Source: Vulcanimicrobiota bacterium
GTDB taxonomy: Bacteria > Vulcanimicrobiota > Vulcanimicrobiia > Vulcanimicrobiales > Vulcanimicrobiaceae
Assembly (NCBI GenBank): GCA_019245275.1
Contig: JAFARW010000036.1
Location: forward strand, 1 to 7,767
Direction: 5' to 3'
DNA length: 7,767 nt
The notes beneath the pieces are model-generated. The model searched no databases and was not told the origin of the DNA. It saw only the letters and a program-made list of their open reading frames with translations. Positions 1 through 5,223 of the stretch are shown here, piece by piece; the first letter of the stretch is position 1; each line of letters opens with the position of its first letter. A program made the translations under genes and the position numbers.

Positions 1-522
1 TATGTCGGAGGCGCCGGAGAACCGACGATCATCGCGCGCGTCGGTGAAGGCGTAGTCTCCGCGGTCGGTGCGGCGATTGATCACAAAGAAGTCCTCGAAT
101 ACCCGGATCGCATCTCGAAGACCGTCCTCGCAAAGGGATTGGATGCCGGAACCGCTTTTGAGATCGTCTCGATCGATATCGCCGACGTTGACGTCGGCAA
201 GAATATCGGTGCCGAATTGCAGACGTCGCAAGCCGAAGCCGATCGGCGGATAGCGCAGGCGAAAGCTGCGGAGCGCCAATACGCGGCGCAAGCTTCCGAA
301 CAAGAGCAAAAGGCGCAAACGCAAGCGATGCGCGCAAAGGTTGTTGAAGCTGAAGCTACGATCCCAATGGCGATCGCCGAAGCGTTCCGAAGCGGAAATC
401 TTGGCGTGATGGATTACTACCGGCTAAACAACATCAAAGCGGATACCGGAATGCGCGACGCGATCGGCGGGACGGTCGAGAAGTCTGCCGAGCCGCCCCC
501 AACGCAACCGCCGCAGCGCTAA
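1..522 (+). CDS. floA: Flotillin-like protein FloA, C-terminal part (5' truncated by window edge)
   Basis: FloA is a membrane-anchored SPFH/flotillin-family scaffold that organises functional membrane microdomains. The frame is open from base 1 to the TAA at 520-522, giving 173 residues, roughly the second half of a family that is usually about 330 residues; the N-terminal membrane segment lies outside the window. Visible FloA hallmarks are GGAGEPTIIARVGEGVVS near the start, then a stretch with SKTVLAKGLDAGTAFEI and SIDIADVDVGKNIGAELQ, an Ala/Gln/Glu-rich helix (QAEADRRIAQAKAAE) typical of the flotillin coiled coil, and a tail with RSGNLGVMDYYRLNNIKADT. These follow the Bacillus FloA (YqfA) C-terminus closely from memory. 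The last ~14 residues are a Pro-rich tail. The next gene starts 10 bases downstream. In Firmicutes floA also lies just upstream of phoH, which supports the call. Confidence 0.95.
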   Translation, partial: YVGGAGEPTIIARVGEGVVSAVGAAIDHKEVLEYPDRISKTVLAKGLDAGTAFEIVSIDIADVDVGKNIGAELQTSQAEADRRIAQAKAAERQYAAQASEQEQKAQTQAMRAKVVEAEATIPMAIAEAFRSGNLGVMDYYRLNNIKADTGMRDAIGGTVEKSAEPPPTQPPQR

Positions 523-532
523 GCATTAGCGG

Positions 533-916
533 ATGGACGAGTTAATCTCGCTGGCGCTCAAGGCGCTCGAGGAGAAAAAGGCTCAAGCCGGGCAGGCGCA
601 GCAGGCTGAGGCGCCTGCCGAACGTTACCGCCGGATTCTGGATGATCTACGTGCCCGTAGCGCAGCGCCGCCTTTTGGCGCTCCGAGCGTTGTCTCACCG
701 CAACAGCCGGCACCAACACCGCCCCCGCGACCCGCGCCGCCCCCACCACCGCCGCCAGAGCCCGTTCTGAGCAAAGTCGAAGGGGCCGGCCCGAAACACG
801 GACCGCTACACGGTCTGTTCGAAGGAGGGAACAGTTTATTGCGAGCGGTCGTGGCGGCGGAGTTGCTGGACCGACCGCTGGCACTGCGGGAGAGCGCGCA
901 CTGGCAGAAGCGGTAA
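533..916 (+). CDS. Unrecognised proline-rich small protein between floA and phoH
   Basis: This 127-residue protein has no family I can name. Residues 1-43 look helical and charged (DELISLALKALEEKKAQ..., RYRRILDDLRAR). Residues 56-76 are a proline-rich linker with seven consecutive prolines at 69-75, which would be expected to need EF-P for smooth translation. Residues 77-85 (PVLSKVEGA) are the translation of a dispersed DNA repeat and are probably recent. The C-terminus (residues 92-127, with GLFEGGNSLLRAVVAAELLDRPLALRE) looks like a conserved short segment; I recall similar ILGPP-type tails in small proteins of other lineages, but this is a weak memory. The ATG at 533 follows floA by 10 bases with no clear Shine-Dalgarno. 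The C-terminus overlaps the proposed phoH CTG start by 16 bases. Position suggests co-expression with floA and phoH. The reading frame is supported by the protein-like ends, but function is unknown. Confidence 0.7.
   Translation: MDELISLALKALEEKKAQAGQAQQAEAPAERYRRILDDLRARSAAPPFGAPSVVSPQQPAPTPPPRPAPPPPPPPEPVLSKVEGAGPKHGPLHGLFEGGNSLLRAVVAAELLDRPLALRESAHWQKR
761..785. repeat. Dispersed imperfect palindrome (TTCTGAGC...GTCGAAGG type) inside a CDS
   Basis: The sequence reads CCCGTTCTGAGC, then AAA, then GTCGAAGGGG. The arms pair imperfectly: CCC with GGG, TTC with GAA, GA/C with G/TC, with bulges. It matches a short repeat that I recognise from many unrelated high-GC bacterial genomes, usually intergenic and often seen translated as LSKVEG. 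Here it lies in frame in the proline-rich linker of the gene at 533-916 and encodes PVLSKVEG. Only one copy is in the window, so its repeat nature rests on recognition and not on counting. Confidence 0.7.
815..834 (+). promoter_or_regulatory. Hairpin displaying a strong Shine-Dalgarno in its loop
   Basis: A perfect 6-bp inverted repeat, CTGTTC (815-820) and GAACAG (829-834), encloses the 8-base loop GAAGGAGG, a near-ideal anti-SD complement. Two possible rare or internal starts lie 8-10 bases beyond the SD: ATT at 838 (phoH frame) and TTG at 839 (frame of the small protein). Neither is the start I prefer for phoH. The structure and SD are visible; a regulatory role is inference. It may simply encode residues LFEGG of the small protein. 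Confidence 0.35.
888..892 (+). promoter_or_regulatory. Ribosome binding site for phoH CTG start
   Basis: GGGAG at 888-892 is followed after 8 bases by CTG at 901. This spacing, with the lack of any ATG, GTG or TTG in the phoH frame from the stop at 607-609 down to 1039, is the main reason to place the phoH start at 901. Confidence 0.5.
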
Positions 917-1860
917 CAGAACGTAAGATCGACCTCAACGGGCTGCACGATCCCGTCAGGCTCTTCGGACAATTCGATCAGAACATCACGGCTCTCGAAG
1001 CCGCCTTTCCAGTTTCAATTCACGTTGAAGGCAACGAATTGATCGTTCACGGTGAGAAGGCTGCCGTCGATCGAGCGCAGGTTGCGTTTCAGCGAATGCT
1101 CGATGCGGCGCTCGGCGGCGCAACGCTCACGCCTGACGACGTAGCACTCGCAGCCGCGGATGCGCTCGAGCCGCACGAGCACACGCTGCCGCAAACGCTC
1201 TTCGTCGCGCATCGTGGCAAGGAAATCCGCCCCAAGACGCGAGGACAACGCGCGTTTGTGAATGCGATCGAGCATCACGCGCTGACGTTCGGAATCGGCC
1301 CCGCCGGAACGGGCAAGACATTCTTAGCCGTCGTGATGGCGATTCGAGCACTACGCGATCGCAAAGTCGCCCGCGTCATCCTCTCGCGACCGGCCGTCGA
1401 AGCGGGCGAAAAACTCGGCTTTTTGCCGGGCGATTATAAAGAAAAAGTCGATCCGTACCTTCGCCCGCTCTACGACGCACTCGGCGAAATTCTCGATGAT
1501 TCGGTCATCACACGCTATATCGAGCGCGGCGTGATCGAAGTGGCGCCGCTGGCATATATGCGCGGACGAACCCTTTCCGACGCTTTTGTAATCCTCGACG
1601 AAGCGCAGAACGCAACTCGCGATCAACTTAAGATGTTCCTAACCCGCTTAGGGACGGCCTCGAGGATGGTAGTCAACGGCGACATCACGCAAATCGACTT
1701 ACCGCGCGGCGCGACTTGCGGGCTGTTAGAAGTCTCGCGCCTATTCGGAAATCTGCGCGATGTCGGCATCGTCTATCTCAACGAAACGGATTGCGTGCGG
1801 CATCCGCTCGTTAGCCGCATCATCCGTGCGTATAGCGATTTTGCCGACAACCCCGGGTGA
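901..1860 (+). CDS. phoH: PhoH family ATPase
   Basis: PhoH proteins are cytoplasmic P-loop ATPases related to superfamily 1 helicases, implicated in RNA metabolism and often encoded beside ybeY, as here. Read from CTG 901 the protein has 319 residues, the usual PhoH length. An N-terminal domain (about 1-95; KIDLNGLHDPVRLFGQFDQN) precedes the ATPase core. Walker A is GPAGTGKT at residues 133-140 (bases 1297-1320), followed by SRPAVEAGEKLGFLPGD, with Walker B VILDEAQN at 230-237 and the sensor-like motif VVNGDITQIDLP after it. The first ATG/GTG/TTG in frame is TTG 1039, which would remove 46 residues of a conserved-looking N-terminal domain, so I prefer CTG with an SD at 888-892. ATT 838 behind AAGGAGGG is the alternative; it would add a low-complexity Gly/Ala stretch. 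The 3' end overlaps ybeY by 4 bases. Identity is secure; the start is less so. Confidence 0.95.
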   Translation: MAEAVTERKIDLNGLHDPVRLFGQFDQNITALEAAFPVSIHVEGNELIVHGEKAAVDRAQVAFQRMLDAALGGATLTPDDVALAAADALEPHEHTLPQTLFVAHRGKEIRPKTRGQRAFVNAIEHHALTFGIGPAGTGKTFLAVVMAIRALRDRKVARVILSRPAVEAGEKLGFLPGDYKEKVDPYLRPLYDALGEILDDSVITRYIERGVIEVAPLAYMRGRTLSDAFVILDEAQNATRDQLKMFLTRLGTASRMVVNGDITQIDLPRGATCGLLEVSRLFGNLRDVGIVYLNETDCVRHPLVSRIIRAYSDFADNPG

Positions 1861-2306
1861 TCCACTACCGGAACAAGGTGCCGCGCAGTGGCGTGGACGC
1901 AGTTGCCCTAAAACGGACGGCCCGCGCGATTCTCGATTCCATCGGGGAGGCCGAAGCGACGCTCGGCGTATCGGTCGTCGACGACGATGAAATCCGCGAA
2001 TTGAACCGGATTCATCGGGGCAAGGACCGCCCAACGGACGTCTTGAGCTTTCCGCTCGCCGACGTTTCGGATCCGGTTGGCGGTGAGCGCCTGCTCGGGG
2101 ATGTGGTCATCAGCATCGAGACAGCACGCCGGCAAGCAGCGGATTACGGTGCGCCGCTCGAAGCGGAGGTGAACCGTCTGCTCGTGCATGGGGTGTTGCA
2201 CGTCATCGGTCACGATCACCAGCGAGCGGACGAACGAAGAAAAATGAAAGCAGAAGAACGGCGCATCGCCAAAGTGATCGGCATGCCTTGGCCGTACGGA
2301 CGATAA
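1857..2306 (+). CDS. ybeY: Endoribonuclease YbeY (16S rRNA 3'-end maturation)
   Basis: YbeY is a zinc-dependent single-strand endoribonuclease acting in 16S rRNA processing and ribosome quality control. The 149-residue product has the normal length. The metal site HGVLHVIGHDH is at residues 111-121, with H111, H115 and H121 as the ligands of the family pattern H-x3-H-x5-H. Upstream are NRIHRGKDRPTDVLSFPL (50-67), where DVLSFP is a signature, and LLGDVVIS (79-86). The start is GTG 1857, which overlaps the phoH stop as GTGA, so translation is probably coupled. The stop TAA shares its last base with the next ATG. Pairing with phoH is a widely conserved arrangement. Confidence 0.97.
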   Translation: MIHYRNKVPRSGVDAVALKRTARAILDSIGEAEATLGVSVVDDDEIRELNRIHRGKDRPTDVLSFPLADVSDPVGGERLLGDVVISIETARRQAADYGAPLEAEVNRLLVHGVLHVIGHDHQRADERRKMKAEERRIAKVIGMPWPYGR

Positions 2307-3088
2307 TGCTTCAGCCGCACGTTCCGCCGGAACATCACGCTCATCCGCACGAGCCGCACCCCGCCGGCTACAAGCGTATTACGGAGAGCAAATTCTGGAG
2401 CAGCTTCCATCACGCGTTCTCAGGGATCATGTACGCCGCCAAGACGCAGCCGAACATGCGCATCCACCTGATCATCGCCGCCGGCGTTTTGATCGCAACG
2501 CTCGCGCTTCGCTTGGAACGCAGCTACGTGATCGGCATCGTCGTCGTCATTGCGCTCGTCCTCGCGCTTGAACTTGTTAATACGGCCGTCGAAGCGATCG
2601 TCGATTTGCTGACGGTCGCCCACCATCCGCTCGCGAAAACCGCTAAGGACGCGGCAGCGGGAGCGGTGTTGCTCGCGACGATGGCCGCGGTCGTCGTCGG
2701 CTATCTCGCTTTTTACGAAGGGATCTTCCGAGGAGGCGCGCGCGTCTATACCGCGCTCGCACAAGTGCCTTCAAACGCGGTCTTCGTCATTGTCGCGATC
2801 GTCGTTATCGGCACGATTTTTGCGAAGGCGCTCGTCGGGCGCGGTTCGGTACTGCAAGGCGGTGCCGTCTCAGGTCATTCCGCGCTGGCGTTCTGCGCGG
2901 CGACGATTCTCTCGCTCTACTACCAGCGTCCGCTGGTTGCTTTGCTTGCGTTCGGCTTGGCTGCGCTGGTCGCACAGAGCCGCGTCGAGGCCCAAATTCA
3001 CAACGTGGCCGAGGTCACGTGGGGCGCGATCTTGGGCACCGCGGTGACGTTGGCAGTCTACGTGATGATTCGGCCCCATGTGCTATAA
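2306..3088 (+). CDS. DgkA-type lipid kinase fused to a PAP2-type phosphatase domain
   Basis: Residues ~30-135 are a prokaryotic diacylglycerol/undecaprenol kinase domain: FHHAFSGIMYAAKTQPNMRIH, then ELVNTAVEAIVD (89-100) and LAKTAKDAAAGAVLL (109-123). These carry the family's E, N, E and D residues in membrane helices. Residues ~155-258 form a second multi-helix domain with PAP2 features: GGAVSGHSALAF (SGH at 189-191) and SRVEAQIHNVAEV (S225, R226, H232). The canonical first PAP2 motif K-x6-RP is not present; only K174 and R179 occur nearby, and the last acidic residue is Glu 236 instead of Asp. In Gram-positive-like lineages this kinase usually phosphorylates undecaprenol, so a role in lipid-carrier recycling is the likeliest inference. 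I chose ATG 2306, which forms TAATG with the ybeY stop, over TTG 2288. The N-terminus has six His in residues 5-18. Confidence 0.88.
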   Translation: MLQPHVPPEHHAHPHEPHPAGYKRITESKFWSSFHHAFSGIMYAAKTQPNMRIHLIIAAGVLIATLALRLERSYVIGIVVVIALVLALELVNTAVEAIVDLLTVAHHPLAKTAKDAAAGAVLLATMAAVVVGYLAFYEGIFRGGARVYTALAQVPSNAVFVIVAIVVIGTIFAKALVGRGSVLQGGAVSGHSALAFCAATILSLYYQRPLVALLAFGLAALVAQSRVEAQIHNVAEVTWGAILGTAVTLAVYVMIRPHVL

Positions 3089-3089
3089 T
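3081..3089 (+). promoter_or_regulatory. Extended -10 promoter ahead of the CNNM/CorC gene
   Basis: TGCTATAAT at 3081-3089 combines a TGn extended -10 with a perfect TATAAT. It overlaps the stop codon of the dgkA-PAP2 gene and precedes the only sizeable gap in the window. No good -35 sits 17 bases upstream (3061-3066 is CGTGAT); TTGGCA at 3050 is too far away. Extended -10 promoters can work without a -35. The predicted transcript would start near 3096. Confidence 0.5.
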
Positions 3090-3101
3090 GGCCCCGCATT
3101 G

Positions 3102-3152
3102 ATGAACGACGACCCCGACCCCCTACCTTCGCTGCGGTCGCCGCGCCCATGA
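3102..3152 (+). CDS. Possible 16-codon leader ORF coupled to the CNNM/CorC gene
   Basis: ATG 3102 opens a 16-residue frame (MNDDPDPLPSLRSPRP) whose TGA at 3150-3152 overlaps the ATG at 3149 of the next gene as ATGA, the same geometry as true gene junctions in this operon. It begins a few bases after the predicted transcript start, so it would be almost leaderless. The downstream gene has no visible Shine-Dalgarno, and coupling would explain how it is translated. The peptide is Pro/Asp-rich. An ORF this short can arise by chance in GC-rich sequence. Confidence 0.25.
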   Translation: MNDDPDPLPSLRSPRP

Positions 3153-4471
3153 CCCCCGCGGTCCTCTGGCTCCAGGTGTTGATCCTGGTGCTTTTCATTA
3201 TTGGGGCGGCCTTCTTCGCCGCCTCTGAGGCGGCGCTTGTCTCGCTCTCGCGGGCGCGGGCGCGCGGAATGGTCGACCGGGGGTTGAGGCGAGCGAACGC
3301 CGTCGTTAAGCTCCAAGAAGACCGGAACCAGTCGCTGACCACGATCTTGATCGGTAACACGATCGTGCTGCTGGTCGCCGACTCACTTTCGACATATCTC
3401 TTCATTAGCGCGGGTGTGCCGTCGGGCGCCGTGGTTTCAACGCTCGTGATGACCGTTGTCTTTTTGCTTTTCGGAGAAATCATTCCGAAGACAATAGCGG
3501 TTTCAGACAGCGATCGCTGGGCATTGCGGTTGGCGCCGGCGATGTTACGCGTTCGCTGGCTGCTGACGCCGGTCGTCCAAAGCTTCTTATTCCTTACCGA
3601 TCTTATGTTGCGGCCGTTCGGCATGCCGCACGCGCGTCAGATGTTTGTAACCGAAGAAGACATTCGCGCGCTCGTGAACGTCGGCGCCGAACAGAAGGTG
3701 CTCGAGGAGCAGGAGCGCCAGATGATTCATTCCGTCATCGAGTTCGGCGACACGATCGTGCGCGAGGTCATGACCCATCGTCAAGACATCGTCGCCGTGG
3801 ACATCAATGATTCTGGGCGTCGTGCGCTCGACTTGGTGATCGCTGAAGGCTACTCGAAACTTCCGGTGTACGAGGGGTCAAAGGACGATATTGTCGGCGT
3901 CGTTCATGACCGCGAACTGCTGATCAGCCTTGCGAACGGAACGCTTTCGTCTTCGCCGCTCCGCCAACTGATGCGCCCGGTGACGCATGTTCCCGAAAAC
4001 AAGAAGATCTCTGAGCTTCTGCGCGAGATGCAGCGCGACAAGTTTTCAATGGCGATCGTCGTGGACGAATACGGCGGCACGGCGGGCCTCGTTACGATGG
4101 AAGATCTGTTGGAAGAGATCGTCGGCGAGATTCGCGACGAGCACGACGAGGGTGAAGAAGAGCCGATTCGTATCGTGAAGGAAAATGAGGCGGTCGTGGA
4201 TGCGGCCGTCAACATCGAAGATGTCAATGCGCAACTCGGAACGCATCTGCCCCACGAAGAATTCGAAACGATCGGCGGCTATACGGTCGGCCGTTTTGGG
4301 CGGCTCCCGCAAGAAGGCGAAGAGATTGCAAGCGAGGACGGCAGCGCGCGGATCAAAGTAGATCGCACGCACGGCAAGCGGATCATGACCGTCCGTGTCT
4401 ATTGCAACGGCGTGCCCGGCGTGGCCCCGCAGGGCGACCAAGCGCGGGAGAGTTCAGGACAAGCTCACTGA
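3149..4471 (+). CDS. CNNM/CorC family membrane protein (DUF21-CBS-CBS-CorC_HlyC)
   Basis: This 440-residue protein has the full CNNM/'hemolysin C-like' architecture. Residues ~5-190 are the DUF21 (CNNM) transmembrane domain, with hydrophobic segments at about 6-25, 63-90, 95-117 and 130-155, the early motif FFAASEAALVSLSRAR (22-37) and FGEIIPKTIA (108-117). A CBS pair follows at ~205-265 (REVMTHRQDIVAV...) and ~268-330, ending in VVDEYGGTAGLVTMEDLLEE (304-323). Residues ~338-418 are the CorC_HlyC transporter-associated domain with FETIGGYTVGRFGRLPQEGE. Members are linked to Mg2+ or other divalent cation efflux or homeostasis; haemolysin activity is a historical label and should not be assumed. 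ATG 3149 has no clear Shine-Dalgarno. A promoter candidate lies at 3081-3089. The stop TGA overlaps the recO CTG. Confidence 0.95.
   Translation: MTPAVLWLQVLILVLFIIGAAFFAASEAALVSLSRARARGMVDRGLRRANAVVKLQEDRNQSLTTILIGNTIVLLVADSLSTYLFISAGVPSGAVVSTLVMTVVFLLFGEIIPKTIAVSDSDRWALRLAPAMLRVRWLLTPVVQSFLFLTDLMLRPFGMPHARQMFVTEEDIRALVNVGAEQKVLEEQERQMIHSVIEFGDTIVREVMTHRQDIVAVDINDSGRRALDLVIAEGYSKLPVYEGSKDDIVGVVHDRELLISLANGTLSSSPLRQLMRPVTHVPENKKISELLREMQRDKFSMAIVVDEYGGTAGLVTMEDLLEEIVGEIRDEHDEGEEEPIRIVKENEAVVDAAVNIEDVNAQLGTHLPHEEFETIGGYTVGRFGRLPQEGEEIASEDGSARIKVDRTHGKRIMTVRVYCNGVPGVAPQGDQARESSGQAH
4456..4459 (+). promoter_or_regulatory. Ribosome binding site for recO CTG start
   Basis: AGGA at 4456-4459 is followed after 8 bases by CTG 4468. 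It decides the recO start in favour of CTG at the CTGA overlap over TTG 4402, which would add 22 non-RecO-like, Arg/Gly-rich residues read inside the CNNM/CorC gene. Confidence 0.5.
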
Positions 4472-5223
4472 GCGCGCCGCGCACCTACAAGGCGACGGCG
4501 ATCGTATTGCGCGCGCGCAATCTTGGCGAAGCCGATAAGATATATACGCTTCTGACGCGCGAGCGCGGCAAGGTCGATGCCGTTGCGAAAGGGGTACGCC
4601 GCGCCAAGAGCTCGCTCGCCGGGCGCCTAGAGTTCATGAACGAAGTGACGCTAGCGTTGCATCGCGGCCGCAACCTCGATGTGATCACGGCTGCGGAAAT
4701 CGCGCGTTCCTACTTCGATGCGATCGTCCAGCCGGCAGCTTTCGTGGCCACCAGCGTGATGGGCGAATTGATCGATGCGTTTTGCGAACCGGATTTGGCG
4801 GTGCCGGAGATCTTCAATCTGTTGCATTTAGCGCTGCGCGCGGTGCGAACCGCTGCTGATCCATTAGCGCTGCTTCCGCGGTTCGAGTTGCGCCTGCTCG
4901 AGGCGCTAGGCTTAAGACCGCCGAGTGAGAGTTGCGTCAGGTGCGGGGCTTCCTTGATCGATCAGCCGGCGTGGCTCGATTGCGAATCGGGTGGGCTGGC
5001 CGGCATGGAGTGTCGGGTAACGTGGATGAATGTGCTCGAACTCGACACTGCAGATGTGGCGAATTTTCAAGCGCTATCCGCGGCGAGGGATTCGGTGCGG
5101 CGCGCAACGATGACGGCGCGATCTCAGGTCGCAAAGGCGATCGAGACTTTGGTTGCCTACCATCTCGGCCGGCGTCCAAAAGCCGGCATGCAAACCGCCG
5201 AGTTCGTACGCCCCGCATCGTGA
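4468..5223 (+). CDS. recO: DNA repair protein RecO
   Basis: RecO binds ssDNA and SSB and, with RecR/RecF, loads RecA at gaps and breaks. From CTG 4468 the protein is 251 residues, normal for RecO, and begins SAPRTYKATAIVLRARNLGEADKIYTLLT after the initiator, the classic OB-fold N-terminus. KGVRRAKSSLAGRLEFM follows, then a helical region with FELRLLEALGLRP, and a zinc-ribbon area. Cysteines are at 156, 159, 172 and 182: the first CxxC is normal, but the usual second CxxC is replaced by widely spaced C172 and C182. The start forms a 4-nt CTGA overlap with the upstream stop and has AGGA 8 bases before it. The gene ends in GTGA with ruvX. RecO also follows this gene block in Firmicutes, although era and cdd are missing here. 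Confidence 0.93.
   Translation: MSAPRTYKATAIVLRARNLGEADKIYTLLTRERGKVDAVAKGVRRAKSSLAGRLEFMNEVTLALHRGRNLDVITAAEIARSYFDAIVQPAAFVATSVMGELIDAFCEPDLAVPEIFNLLHLALRAVRTAADPLALLPRFELRLLEALGLRPPSESCVRCGASLIDQPAWLDCESGGLAGMECRVTWMNVLELDTADVANFQALSAARDSVRRATMTARSQVAKAIETLVAYHLGRRPKAGMQTAEFVRPAS

Noticed and set aside
523..532. Terminator or regulatory site between floA and the next gene
   Set aside because: There are only 10 bases with no inverted repeat or T-run; co-transcription is more likely.
610..900. PhoH reading frame open far upstream of 901, suggesting a long N-terminal extension or fusion with the small protein
   Set aside because: The stretch lies out of frame with the protein-like ORF at 533-916, is low complexity, and gives no PhoH-like residues. 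Openness is expected for proline-codon-rich DNA.
2288..2305. TTG start for the lipid kinase fusion
   Set aside because: ATG 2306 forms a TAATG junction with the ybeY stop, and the added residues (MAVRTI) have no family support.
3050..3055. TTGGCA as the -35 for the 3084 TATAAT
   Set aside because: The spacer would be 28 bases, far from the 16-18 needed; the extended -10 is the better explanation.
3058..3624. 188-codon minus-strand ORF over the start of the CNNM/CorC gene, and other long minus-strand ORFs (for example 558-938 and 5486-6121)
   Set aside because: All oppose well-conserved + strand genes and show Arg/Ser/Ala-rich compositions typical of antisense frames in GC-rich DNA.
4402..4467. 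TTG-started longer RecO (22 extra residues)
   Set aside because: The added residues are Arg/Gly-rich shadows of the CNNM/CorC C-terminus, and RecO homology begins at SAPRTYK.
4932..5219. Longer ATG-started RuvX reading frame
   Set aside because: It lies wholly inside recO in another frame; RuvX homology begins exactly at GTG 5220.
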